Position numbers and translations under genes: made by a program. The notes beneath the pieces are model-generated. The model was not told where the DNA came from. It made no database searches and saw only the letters and a list, made by a program, of their open reading frames with translations. This document shows, in pieces, positions 36,417 to 44,671 of a stretch of 64,000 nucleotides of DNA (its first letter is position 1; every line of letters starts with the position of its first letter). Source of the stretch: an uncultured Draconibacterium sp. (GTDB lineage Bacteria > Bacteroidota > Bacteroidia > Bacteroidales > Prolixibacteraceae); NCBI RefSeq assembly GCF_963674925.1, contig NZ_OY771647.1, positions 1,937,501 through 2,001,500 of the forward strand, given 5' to 3'.

Positions 36417-36640
36417 TATTGTTTTCTATGGTAAACAAGGGCTCACAAAATAATAACCGTGGATAAAGAGCACATTGCTACCAAAACGCTTCCCCTCTGT
36501 TTTTGTTCTAAACCGCGGCAAAGATACTACAATTAATTATTTCGCATCACTGTTTTAATTTAATGGTCTTCGAGAGTGCTCTATGCCAGAATTAAGTTCT
36601 ATTACAACTGTTCTTTTTTGTTTGGAACTTTTTTATGACT
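36417..36640. other. Upstream region of the helicase gene
   Basis: About 220 bases with no recognisable gene; it should contain the minus-strand helicase promoter. The direct repeat copy of the yaaA start begins at 36641. Confidence 0.4.
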
Positions 36641-36763
36641 AATAACTACCAAAGTGCCGAACTTTAAAAAAGAAAAGCTGTTAATTTTGAAAAAGAAAAT
36701 CAGAACATATGCTTATCGTGATATCGCGGGACAAATCGCTGGATTATAAAACACCACCGGTAA
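36641..36763 (+). repeat. Direct repeat, left copy (yaaA promoter and start)
   Basis: These 123 bases align without gaps to 37919-38041, with 11 mismatches by hand count. The copy includes the -7 box TAATTTTG (36682-36689) and the first 18 codons of yaaA. It precedes the GH16 gene. Confidence 0.88.
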
Positions 36764-36774
36764 TTCTGTCTTAA
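36709..36774 (+). pseudogene. Truncated yaaA 5' fragment
   Basis: A 21-codon reading frame starting MLIVISRDKSLDYKTPPV, against MLIVISPAKSLDYKTPPV in the intact yaaA gene, then diverging and stopping at TAA 36772-36774. It is a decayed partial copy created by the duplication at 36641-36763. It may be translated as a short peptide ahead of the GH16 gene, whose start codon is 18 bases after the stop. Confidence 0.8.
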
Positions 36775-36792
36775 ATCAAAACTTTATTAAAC

Positions 36793-37692
36793 ATGAGAAT
36801 AACAACCATTAAACTACTATTCGTACTAACAGTTGCTTTTATTGGCAGCACTTTAATCCTTCAAGCTCAGGAAAAACATCACAATTCTTTTTTCGAAGAT
36901 TTTGATTCTTCAACTTCACAGCTTTTTAAATATGGTTCTGCCGGGAAAAATGCTGATTTTACCTGGAAAATTGGAATAGAATCTCCCACAGAGCCCGGAA
37001 CCAATATTCTATTGTTTAAAATTAACCCGGATGAGGAAGCTGGGGCAGGAAAAGGTCCTGAGATTATTTCAAACAATTTTACACATTTTGGTTCTTATGC
37101 CGCACGTTTAAAAGTTGCTGATGTGCGGGATGTTCAACCAAACGTGGGTGCCGTAGTAGGTTATTTTACTTATTTCTCTGATACTTTAGCCGGATTAAGC
37201 GAAATAGATTTTGAATGGCTTATTGCCGATCCGGAGATTATTTATATTGGTACCTGGACAGGTTTTCACGGAAAACTTAAAAGGATAGGACGAGTTATTA
37301 ATATGGCCAGCGGTACTATTTATGAAACCAGTACCAAAGAAAATCATACAGGTACTTCCTCTCCTTTAACCGGTGTTCAATGTCAGCCTGAAACAATTCA
37401 ACCTATAGACGAATTTGATGCTTCTTCTCAATTTCACACCTATGGATTTGATTGGTATTCAGATTCAATCAGATGGTGGATGATTCATCCAGCGACTAAC
37501 GATACTATTGTTTTATGGAATTATAAAGGTTCGCAAATGGGTATCCCTCAAAACAGTTCGTTATACCGAGTGAATTTTTGGCATACCGATAACTGGCCGG
37601 TCGAAACCATACCAACTTCAATTGAAAAACCACAAGAACGATTTGAGCTTGAGGTTGACTGGATGTCTTATGATCCATTGAAAGAACAATAG
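36793..37692 (+). CDS. GH16-like endo-beta-glycanase
   Basis: A 299-residue exported GH16-like protein. The signal peptide runs to about residue 26 (LILQAQ). The GH16 catalytic motif is seen as E137-I-D139-F-E141 in SEIDFEW, with the nucleophile, an Asp and the acid/base Glu in the standard order. The C-terminal FHTYGFDWYSDSIRWWM is the usual GH16 strand pattern. Activity on beta-glucan, laminarin, agar or carrageenan cannot be told apart. It lies between the broken and intact copies of the yaaA start and may use the duplicated yaaA promoter. Confidence 0.8.
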   Translation: MRITTIKLLFVLTVAFIGSTLILQAQEKHHNSFFEDFDSSTSQLFKYGSAGKNADFTWKIGIESPTEPGTNILLFKINPDEEAGAGKGPEIISNNFTHFGSYAARLKVADVRDVQPNVGAVVGYFTYFSDTLAGLSEIDFEWLIADPEIIYIGTWTGFHGKLKRIGRVINMASGTIYETSTKENHTGTSSPLTGVQCQPETIQPIDEFDASSQFHTYGFDWYSDSIRWWMIHPATNDTIVLWNYKGSQMGIPQNSSLYRVNFWHTDNWPVETIPTSIEKPQERFELEVDWMSYDPLKEQ

Positions 37693-37918
37693 CGTTAAAC
37701 GAATTGACCAATCTTAATTCACAAATAAATCAAATACGCAATATAAAAATTGGGCAGATAGCACTAATCATTAACTGATTAGCATTGAACAAACGGTGTG
37801 GTAAGATGATCGTTTGGTGTTTCCGATGCCCAACATTTTAATATTTCCGTGCGTTAACACAAATCTTTGCACTGCACGTATCATTGGAAGTCATTTTATG
37901 TGTTTCGGTCTTTGTATG
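37693..37918. other. Intergenic stretch between GH16 and the yaaA repeat
   Basis: About 225 bases without a gene that I recognise. A stretch near 37745-37805 is AT-rich and non-coding in character. Confidence 0.4.
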
Positions 37919-38041
37919 AATAACTACCAAAGAGCTGAACTTTAAAAAAGGAATTCTGTTAATTTTGAAAAAGAAAATCAGAACAAATGCTAATAGTAAT
38001 ATCGCCGGCCAAATCGCTGGATTATAAAACACCACCGGTAA
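37919..38041 (+). repeat. Direct repeat, right copy (yaaA promoter and start)
   Basis: The original copy of the repeat described at 36641-36763. It contains the -7 box TAATTTTG (37960-37967) and the beginning of the intact yaaA gene. Confidence 0.88.
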
Positions 38042-38754
38042 CCACAACGTACACCATGCCCGACATGCTCGACGAGTCGGAAAAGCTACTTCCGAAACTG
38101 CGGAAAATGAAACCGAAACAACTCTCGGAGTTAATGGGGGTTTCCGCCAGTCTGGGACAATTGAATTACGATCGATTTCAAACCTGGCATCAGCCGTTTA
38201 CGCCCGAAAATGCCAAACAGGCTGTTCTGGCTTTTAGCGGCGATGTTTTTCAGGGGCTGGAAGCCGGCACATTGAGTGAAGAACAGTTGCTGAAACTACA
38301 GTCGAAGTTGCGGATTCTTTCCGGTCTTTATGGTGTTTTGCGCCCGCTTGATTTAATGCAACCGTATCGCCTTGAGATGGGAACAAAACTAAAAGTGCAG
38401 CGCTCGGCCGATTTGTATGCTTTCTGGAAAAACAAGATTACGCCAAAAGTACAGGAAGCCATTGATGAATCAGGAAGCAAGGTGCTAATCAACCTGGCAT
38501 CGAACGAATACTACAAAAGTATCGACACCAAAAAGCTTGACGCTGAAATTGTAACGCCGCAGTTTAAAGACATGAAAAATGGTCAGTACAAAATGATCTC
38601 ATTTTTTGCTAAAAAAGCACGTGGTCTGATGACTCGTTTTATCATTGAAAATGATATAAATAACGTGGACGACCTGCAGGCTTTTGATTCAGAAGGTTAT
38701 GTTTATAATCCGCGTTTATCGAAGGTTGGTAATCCGGTGTTTACCCGGGGGTAG
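37987..38754 (+). CDS. yaaA: Peroxide stress protein YaaA
   Basis: A 255-residue YaaA/DUF328 protein. In E. coli YaaA lowers intracellular free iron during peroxide stress. Family blocks are ISPAKSLDY at the N-terminus, FSGDVFQGLEA, SGLYGVLRPLDLMQPYRLEMGTKL, NLASNEYYK and RGLMTRFIIEN. Full length and intact. Its promoter and first codons are duplicated at 36641-36763. A palindromic repeat and terminator follow. Confidence 0.94.
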   Translation: MLIVISPAKSLDYKTPPVTTTYTMPDMLDESEKLLPKLRKMKPKQLSELMGVSASLGQLNYDRFQTWHQPFTPENAKQAVLAFSGDVFQGLEAGTLSEEQLLKLQSKLRILSGLYGVLRPLDLMQPYRLEMGTKLKVQRSADLYAFWKNKITPKVQEAIDESGSKVLINLASNEYYKSIDTKKLDAEIVTPQFKDMKNGQYKMISFFAKKARGLMTRFIIENDINNVDDLQAFDSEGYVYNPRLSKVGNPVFTRG

Positions 38755-38762
38755 TTCAATAT

Positions 38763-38845
38763 TGTCATTTCGACGAAGAATGAGGAGAAATCTGTTACTT
38801 CTCAACCACATTGGTACAGATTTCTCACTGTGTTCGAAATGACAA
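38763..38845. repeat. Dispersed imperfect palindromic repeat, copy 2
   Basis: The best-preserved copy: ends TTGTCATTTCGA and TCGAAATGACAA, with GAAGAATGAGGAGAAATCTG inside and a second AGATTTCTC inverted against it. Same family as 16055-16137. Confidence 0.75.
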
Positions 38846-38873
38846 CAATTCTTTGTGGAAGTGACAACAAACA

Positions 38874-38910
38874 AAAATGCCATCTCTGTTTCAAACAAAG
38901 ATGGCATTTT
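38874..38910. terminator. Bidirectional terminator between yaaA and the DUF3127 gene
   Basis: Stem AAAATGCCATCT/AGATGGCATTTT (38874-38885 with 38899-38910), 12 bp, with A and T runs. Confidence 0.8.
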
Positions 38911-38942
38911 CTATTAATCCTTAATCGTTAATCCTTCATCCT

Positions 38943-39314
38943 TTAAAACGGTAGATCTCCTGCTGCATCATCTGCCGGTTCAGGTGGAATATCGCCCATG
39001 CCAAATTCAGGTGGAGGCTCAGGTAAATTGCCGTCTGCACTCACTTTATCAATCTTCCAGGCATTAATGTTGTGAAACCAGCGACCGTTATATTCGCGTG
39101 ATTCCATGTTAAAGGATACTTCAACTTCTTGGCCGGCTGACATTCCGTTAACCAAATCAACCTTATCGCCAAATAAAGTAAAACAAACCTTGCGTGGGTA
39201 TTGCTCGTCTGTTTCAATTACAAATTCTTGTTTGCTCCATTCTTTTCCTGCCCGGCTCACACCGGATTCAGGTTTTAATATCTGCTCAATTTTTCCTTTT
39301 ACGCTTAATGCCAT
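38943..39314 (-). CDS. DUF3127 OB-fold-like protein with SSB-like acidic tail
   Basis: A 123-residue protein of the DUF3127 family found in Bacteroidota. The core (about residues 1-90) is beta-rich, with KQEFVIETDEQYPRKVCFTL and EVEVSFNMESREYNGRWFHNINAW, reminiscent of an OB fold. A proline-rich linker and an acidic end DDAAGDLPF follow. That tip resembles the C-terminal DDDIPF peptide of single-strand DNA-binding proteins, which recruits repair enzymes. The function of the family is not known; a nucleic-acid role is inference. It is transcribed separately from the FKBP genes by the terminator at 39354-39389. Confidence 0.85.
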   Translation of the reverse strand: MALSVKGKIEQILKPESGVSRAGKEWSKQEFVIETDEQYPRKVCFTLFGDKVDLVNGMSAGQEVEVSFNMESREYNGRWFHNINAWKIDKVSADGNLPEPPPEFGMGDIPPEPADDAAGDLPF

Positions 39315-39353
39315 TTCCTAATTTTTTATTTCAGGAACGAAGATAAAAAAAAG

Positions 39354-39389
39354 AAACCCTTTGCCTAAAAACAGACAAAGGGTTTTTTT
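39354..39389. terminator. Terminator upstream of the DUF3127 gene
   Basis: Stem AAACCCTTTG/CAAAGGGTTT (39354-39363 with 39376-39385), with T runs on both strands. On the minus strand it ends the FKBP transcript. Confidence 0.75.
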
Positions 39390-39401
39390 CAACAAGTTTT
39401 T

Positions 39402-39484
39402 TTCATTTCGAATGAAGAGAGAGCTGTAACCAGAATGCTTTGCAGTTTCAGGTTTCTCAATCGTTCCTCTTTCGGAATGACAAG
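39402..39484. repeat. Diverged copy of the dispersed palindromic repeat
   Basis: TCATTTCGAATGAAGAGAGAG at the left pairs loosely with CTCTTTCGGAATGACA at the right. It is the same general design as the copies at 16055 and 38763, but diverged. Confidence 0.5.
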
Positions 39485-39490
39485 GCTTGC

Positions 39491-40198
39491 TTATTCTTTT
39501 ACAATCTCCAGTAATTCAACTTCGAAAATTAAAGCCATATTTGGTTCAATTGCTCCTCCGGGACGAGGGTTTGCACCATAAGCCAGATTCGATGGGATAT
39601 AAAGTTTCCATTTTGATCCAACAGGCATTAGTTGCAATGCTTCAGTCCAACCAGAAATTACCTGGGTAACACCAAATACAACCGGCTCACCTCTGTCAAC
39701 TGAACTGTCGAAAACAGTACCGTCGATCAAAGTTCCGTGATAGTGTACGCGCACTTTATCTGTTTCAGTCGGCTTTTCGCCAGTACCTTCTGTAAGTACT
39801 TCATATTGTAAACCGCTTTCGGTAGTTGTTACTCCTTCGCGTTTTCCATTCTCTTCCAAAAATTTGTTGCCTTCTTCAAGGTTTGCCTGATTTTCGCGTT
39901 CGCTGGCATCGCGGAAAAACTGCTGTACAATTGCGTTTGCATCAGCTTCTGTCATTTCCACTTCTTCGCCTAATGTTGCCAAACGAAATGCTGCTGCCAT
40001 AGCTTCCAGGTTCATCTCTTCGCTTCCTGGAGCAGTTTCAAGTTGTTGTTTGTTGTTGGCTCCAACTAAAACACCAATTGCATAACTTACTGAATCGGCA
40101 CTGGTTTCCAATTTTACCGCTGCCGGACCACCTTGCTGGCACGAAGTAGCAGCAACAATCAATGCTACTACAAATACATAAATAATACTGTTCTTCAT
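39491..40198 (-). CDS. FKBP-type peptidyl-prolyl isomerase, lipoprotein
   Basis: A 235-residue Mip/FkpA-type isomerase. The lipobox AATSC (Cys at about residue 20) predicts a periplasmic lipoprotein. The N-terminal dimerisation segment (SVSYAIGVLVGANN and following helices, about 37-120) is followed by the FKBP domain (about 125-234) with VRVHYHGTLIDGTVFDSS, GWTEALQLMPVGSKWKLYIPSNLAYG and FEVELLEI. It assists folding of exported proteins. It lies 38 bases downstream of a cytoplasmic paralogue on the same strand. Confidence 0.93.
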   Translation of the reverse strand: MKNSIIYVFVVALIVAATSCQQGGPAAVKLETSADSVSYAIGVLVGANNKQQLETAPGSEEMNLEAMAAAFRLATLGEEVEMTEADANAIVQQFFRDASERENQANLEEGNKFLEENGKREGVTTTESGLQYEVLTEGTGEKPTETDKVRVHYHGTLIDGTVFDSSVDRGEPVVFGVTQVISGWTEALQLMPVGSKWKLYIPSNLAYGANPRPGGAIEPNMALIFEVELLEIVKE

Positions 40199-40236
40199 TT
40201 GTTAATCTTTTTTGGCCGCTAGCGACCGTATTTTTA

Positions 40237-40851
40237 TTATTCTACAATTTCTAATAATTCAACCTCGAAAATAAGGGTAGCGTTTGGTCCGATAACTCCG
40301 CCTGCTCCGTTTGGTCCGTAAGCCAGGTTGGCAGGAATATACAATTTCCATTTTGAACCAACCGACATCAGTTGTAAGGCTTCAACCCAACCCGGAATTA
40401 CACCGTTTACAGGGAATACAGCTGGTTGGTTGCGCTCTACTGAACTATCGAAAACAGTACCGTCGACCAATGTACCGTGGTAATGACATTTTACCTGGTT
40501 GGCAGCGGTTGGAAGTTCGCCTTCTCCTTCGTTTATTACTTCGTATTGTAACCCGCTGGGTAATTCAATTACACCTTCGTTTTTAGCGTTATCGGCTAAA
40601 AAGGCATTGCCTTCTTCCAGGTTTTTATTGCCATCGGCAGCTTGCGATTCGGCCATAAACGACTCGAGAATCTGGTTGGCGTCTTCAGGTTTCATTCTTG
40701 GTGGAACACCTGAAAAAACATCCTGTAAAGCTGTAATGAAAGCGGTTGGATGAACGGTTTTAACTCCTGACTGGATGAGATTTGCAGAAATACTCATTCC
40801 TAATGCATAACTAAATTTTTGTAAATCGTCTTTTAATTCGAAATCTGCCAT
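40237..40851 (-). CDS. FKBP-type peptidyl-prolyl isomerase without signal peptide
   Basis: A 204-residue paralogue of the lipoprotein isomerase next to it, with the same two-part layout: N-terminal KFSYALGMSISANL and an FKBP domain with VKCHYHGTLVDGTVFDSS and GSKWKLYIPANLAYG. No signal sequence is seen, so it is probably cytoplasmic. The start is the ATG at 40851; an upstream TTG at 40872 is less likely. The pair looks like a tandem duplication with a change of cell compartment. Confidence 0.9.
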   Translation of the reverse strand: MADFELKDDLQKFSYALGMSISANLIQSGVKTVHPTAFITALQDVFSGVPPRMKPEDANQILESFMAESQAADGNKNLEEGNAFLADNAKNEGVIELPSGLQYEVINEGEGELPTAANQVKCHYHGTLVDGTVFDSSVERNQPAVFPVNGVIPGWVEALQLMSVGSKWKLYIPANLAYGPNGAGGVIGPNATLIFEVELLEIVE

Positions 40852-41029
40852 TTTATTTTTTTCTGAATTCAAGTGGGCGAAGATAAAGTAATTTTTTGGT
40901 AATTAGGTAATTGAAGTTTTATAATTTGGCAGAGAATTTAAATTCAAAAAAAATAATCTTTTATGGTAATTTTTAGCTGCTTAACTTTACAAATGTATTG
41001 ATGCTATAATTACAGACAATATTAGTCTT

Positions 41030-42274
41030 ATGCGATCGACCACATTATTTTTCGAAAATTTGAGAGTAGCTTTCTCTTCGGTTAGGAGTAATCTGTTACG
41101 CACCACGCTTACCGTTATGATTATTGCCGTGGGAATAACAGCGTTGGTTGGAATTTTAACAGCTATCGATTCGATAAAAAACTCGATAACCAAAGAATTT
41201 GCCGTGATGGGCGCAAACACTTTTTCGATTACAAGCGGAGGCTTGCGCACGCAGGGAAATATTCGCTATCGTACAAAAAACTACTCGTACATCTCGTACT
41301 ACCAGGCAAAGGAATTTAAAGAGCTTTTCGATTTTCCGGCAACAACGTCTATTTCGGTTTCGTCAACGGGGGCAGCCACATTAAAATACCAGTCGGAAAA
41401 AACAAATCCGAATATTGCCGTTCGGGGTATAGATGAAAATTACTTAGGTACAGCCGGTTATGAAATTGGCATGGGCCGTAGTTTCAGTAATCAGGATATT
41501 GAGGCAGGAAGAAGTGTTGTACTTTTGGGAAGTGATTTAGCGAAACGTTTATTTAAAGGTGACGAAAATCCCTTGCAAAAAGTTGTGAGTATTGGAAGCG
41601 GAAAATACAAAGTAGTTGGTGTTTTAGAACAAAAAGGAAGTGGGTTTGGAATGAACAGCGATATGGTATGTTTTATTCCGTTCACAAACTCGAGGGCTTA
41701 TTTTTCGCGGCCCAACATGAATTTTGATGTACAGGTAAAAGTCGATCGTCCGGAGTTAATGGATGCGGCAGTGGGGCAGGCCGAAGCTATATTCAGGGTG
41801 GTTCGTAATTTAGATCCGCTTGATGATTCGGACTTTAGCATCGAAAAAAGTGATAACCTGGCCAACATGCTTTTGGAAAATATTAAGAATATTACACTGG
41901 TGGCAACTATAATCGGGTTGATTACTTTGTTTGGTGCGGCTATTGGCTTAATGAATATTATGCTGGTAACGGTAACCGAACGTACCCGCGAAATTGGAGT
42001 CCGGAAAGCTATTGGAGCCAAAAGCACTACCGTAAAACAGCAGTTTCTGATGGAAGCGATTCTGGTAGGTCAGATGGGGGGATTTGTAGGAATCATTCTT
42101 GGAATACTTGCGGGGAACGGTGTGGCTAAACTGATCGGATCTCCGTTTTTCATTCCCTGGACCTGGATAATCCTTGGTGTTGTGTTGTGTTTTATTGTCG
42201 GAATTATCTCGGGTTACTATCCGGCACAAAAGGCTTCAAAGCTCGATCCGATAGAATCGTTACGTTACGAGTAG
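41030..42274 (+). CDS. MacB-like ABC transporter permease
   Basis: A 414-residue MacB/FtsX-type permease. One N-terminal transmembrane helix (about residues 22-45), a large periplasmic domain (about 50-280, with YLGTAGYEIGMGRSFS and GSDLAKRLF), and three C-terminal helices with the FtsX motif TERTREIGVRKAIGAK (about 312-327). It should pair with an ATPase that is not adjacent here. These mechanotransmitter-type permeases export lipoproteins, toxins or peptides; the substrate is unknown. Confidence 0.92.
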   Translation: MRSTTLFFENLRVAFSSVRSNLLRTTLTVMIIAVGITALVGILTAIDSIKNSITKEFAVMGANTFSITSGGLRTQGNIRYRTKNYSYISYYQAKEFKELFDFPATTSISVSSTGAATLKYQSEKTNPNIAVRGIDENYLGTAGYEIGMGRSFSNQDIEAGRSVVLLGSDLAKRLFKGDENPLQKVVSIGSGKYKVVGVLEQKGSGFGMNSDMVCFIPFTNSRAYFSRPNMNFDVQVKVDRPELMDAAVGQAEAIFRVVRNLDPLDDSDFSIEKSDNLANMLLENIKNITLVATIIGLITLFGAAIGLMNIMLVTVTERTREIGVRKAIGAKSTTVKQQFLMEAILVGQMGGFVGIILGILAGNGVAKLIGSPFFIPWTWIILGVVLCFIVGIISGYYPAQKASKLDPIESLRYE

Positions 42275-42600
42275 GGAAGAAAGGCAAAAGCATAAAGTTG
42301 AGAACAGCTATGCTGATCGAACCCCCTACCGTAAGCGTCGGGAGCGAAAGTTACTGTCATCTCGACGAGGAACGAGGAGAGATCTGTTACGTTACAGCAG
42401 ATTGACGAATGATGATTAACGATTTTTGATTTCAGAAGGAGTTCGAACGAAGCAGTTCACAGTGCTCAGTCACAGTATTCAGTATCTATTATCCCGCATC
42501 CCGTATCAACAATTCATCAGTGTAACAATTGCCCACAACCCCTCACCGTCTCAATCCCAATGACCAGTAGCTGGTAACCAATGACAATTCTTCAACCTAC
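42275..42600. other. Intergenic stretch after the ABC permease gene
   Basis: About 330 bases without a recognisable gene. It contains a partial copy of the dispersed palindromic repeat (42355-42410, starting GTCATCTCGACGAGGAACG) and low-complexity words around 42470-42505. Confidence 0.45.
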
Positions 42601-42603
42601 AAA

Positions 42604-42630
42604 AAAAGGGACACCTTTCGGCATCCCTTT
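42604..42630 (-). terminator. Terminator of gap
   Basis: Stem AAAGGGA/TCCCTTT (42605-42611 with 42624-42630) plus CC/GG, followed on the minus strand by a run of seven T. Confidence 0.8.
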
Positions 42631-42653
42631 CCATACAGTATATAATTGTAAAA

Positions 42654-43655
42654 TTATTTTACTGAATCCATGTACTCGATCAATTCGCAAACTTTTGCTG
42701 AGTAACCCATTTCGTTGTCGTACCATGATACAACTTTTACGAAAGTGTCAGTTAAAGCAATACCTGCTTTTGCATCGAAAACAGAAGTTTGAGTTTCACC
42801 GATGAAGTCGTTAGAAACAACCTGATCTTCAGTGTAACCTAAAATACCTTTCAATTCACCTTCTGAAGCTGCTTTCATTGCTGCACAAATTTCTGCGTAC
42901 GAAGCACCTTTAGCCAGGTTTACAGTAAGGTCAACAACTGATACGTCAGGAGTTGGAACACGGAAAGCCATACCTGTAAGTTTTCCGTTCAATTCAGGAA
43001 TTACTTTACCTACAGCTTTTGCAGCACCAGTAGATGAAGGGATGATGTTTTGACCAGCACCACGTCCACCTCTCCAGTCTTTTGCTGAAGGACCGTCAAC
43101 TGTTTTCTGAGTTGCAGTAGTAGCGTGAACTGTAGTCATCAGTCCGTCAACAATACCGAAGTTATCGTTCAATACTTTAGCGATAGGAGCCAAGCAGTTA
43201 GTAGTACAAGATGCGTTAGAAACAAAAGTCATGTCATTGCTGTATGATTTGTTGTTTACACCCATAACGAACATTGGAGTATCGTCTTTTGATGGAGCAG
43301 ACATTACAACTTTTTTAGCACCTGCGTCGATGTGACCCTGAGCTGATTCTTTAGTTAAGAAAAGACCAGTTGATTCAACAACATATTCAGCACCAACAGC
43401 ACCCCAGTTAATGTCAGCAGGATTACGCTCAGCAGTAACGCGAACAACGTTTCCGTTAACAACCAAAGCACCGTCTTTTACTTCAACAGTACCGTCGAAA
43501 CGACCGTGAGTTGAATCATATTTCAACATGTAAGCCATATAGTCAACGTCGATAAGGTCGTTGATAGCAACTACTTGTACAGTTCCTTTGGCAACTGCCT
43601 GACGGAATACAAAACGTCCGATTCTACCGAATCCGTTAATACCTATTTTAATCAT
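42654..43655 (-). CDS. gap: Glyceraldehyde-3-phosphate dehydrogenase, type I
   Basis: A 333-residue glycolytic GAPDH that turns glyceraldehyde-3-phosphate and NAD into 1,3-bisphosphoglycerate. The NAD site INGFGRIGR is at residues 5-13. The active-site SNASCTTNCLAP (about 145-156) carries the catalytic Cys. The C-terminal SWYDNEMGYS is present. Its sequence has the cleaner codon use of a highly expressed gene. A promoter fits at 43744-43774 and a terminator at 42604-42630. Confidence 0.97.
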   Translation of the reverse strand: MIKIGINGFGRIGRFVFRQAVAKGTVQVVAINDLIDVDYMAYMLKYDSTHGRFDGTVEVKDGALVVNGNVVRVTAERNPADINWGAVGAEYVVESTGLFLTKESAQGHIDAGAKKVVMSAPSKDDTPMFVMGVNNKSYSNDMTFVSNASCTTNCLAPIAKVLNDNFGIVDGLMTTVHATTATQKTVDGPSAKDWRGGRGAGQNIIPSSTGAAKAVGKVIPELNGKLTGMAFRVPTPDVSVVDLTVNLAKGASYAEICAAMKAASEGELKGILGYTEDQVVSNDFIGETQTSVFDAKAGIALTDTFVKVVSWYDNEMGYSAKVCELIEYMDSVK

Positions 43656-43743
43656 AGTTGAGAAAGTTTTAATTTATTTAAAAGAAATTTATCGTAATTA
43701 TTTCGCTTTCAGGTTTTAACTGCCTGTATTTTTTTTAGCCCCA

Positions 43744-43774
43744 CAAAGTAAGTACAAATTATTTATTGAGTCAA
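43744..43774 (-). promoter_or_regulatory. Candidate promoter for gap
   Basis: On the minus strand TTGA (43771-43774), exactly 19 bases, then TTACTTTG (43744-43751), one mismatch from TAnnTTTG. Confidence 0.5.
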
Positions 43775-44097
43775 GCGCTGTTTTTTTTTTCGTCCGAACC
43801 TTAATATTTACTTAAAGTGTTTTGAATGGAATAAGCGACATTTTTCGCTCAATTTCAAAGGAAGGTTGTAAATATGGCATTCTCGCAGGTTTGGAAATTG
43901 ATTAAAGAGCAGGTTCTCAATATGATAAATTGGAAGAAGATTGCCTGGAATATTTGGCAGATAAATATGTATTGGCTAAAAAGCAGGGGATTTTTTGTAA
44001 AGCGGCTTTCCGGTCCTTCAATAACGGATAAAATGGTTGAATCATAAAATTGAACGATTTTGCAGCCAAATCGCAAATTAAACGTAGTATAGTGAAG
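43775..44097. other. Intergenic stretch upstream of gap
   Basis: About 320 bases with no confident gene. A 57-codon plus-strand frame at 43874-44047 has an odd Trp-rich composition and is not convincing. Confidence 0.35.
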
Positions 44098-44325
44098 TTA
44101 CGAATTTGAAGGTGCGGTAATTCCTGTTTGCGGTAATTGTTGGTAACTGTAAGCAGGGCATTTACATGTTTTGCACGAGCCAATAAACAGCATGAGGATG
44201 AAGAGAAGTAACCCGGTTAAAAATGCTTTGGCTACCTCCTTCGTTCTTAAAGATAAATTTGTTTTGACGGCAATATAATGTGTTGAAATGTAGCGGGTTT
44301 TGCTATATTTATGGTCGGTTCTTTC
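44098..44325 (-). CDS. Possible small lipoprotein
   Basis: A 75-residue frame with a long polar N-region, one hydrophobic helix (AFLTGLLLFILMLFIGS) and a lipobox-like LFIGSC, followed by KTCKCPAYSYQQ and a short Pro/Ser tail. Short Bacteroidota lipoproteins ending in a CPAY-type motif exist, which supports it. The ATG at 44325 or at 44346 could be the start. The unusually long N-region is a reason for doubt. Confidence 0.5.
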   Translation of the reverse strand, partial: ERTDHKYSKTRYISTHYIAVKTNLSLRTKEVAKAFLTGLLLFILMLFIGSCKTCKCPAYSYQQLPQTGITAPSNS

Positions 44326-44346
44326 CATGGCGAAAACTGGTCTCAT

Positions 44347-44671
44347 TTCTAATAAGCGAAAAAATAGATTTTTTATTATGTGAATTTAAAAAAATAAGCT
44401 TAAAATTGTAGGTAAATGCAGAATATGGATGGCATTTAAACCCAAAAAATAGCAGGATATTAACTACTAAGCCTTCGATTTGGTTTAGCCATGTTGAAAA
44501 CATAGTGCGGGGGTAAGCCCTTTTTGCAAGTTATATTTTGTACATTGACGGAAATTTATTCATATAGCAAGGAACACAGCGAAAATGAGAATAAATTTTA
44601 CAGGCTGGAATGATTAAAACTAGAGATATAAAAATCTACCAATCGCTTAAGTTCAATTTAAAAGAAGTTCT
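44347..44671. other. Upstream region of the T9SS surface protein gene
   Basis: About 325 bases between the divergent small lipoprotein frame and the 1091-residue surface protein. AT-rich; I see no further gene. Confidence 0.4.

Noticed and set aside
43874..44047. 57-codon plus-strand frame in the gap before the surface protein
   Set aside because: No signal, motif or ribosome binding site; Trp-rich sequence without pattern. Left as intergenic.
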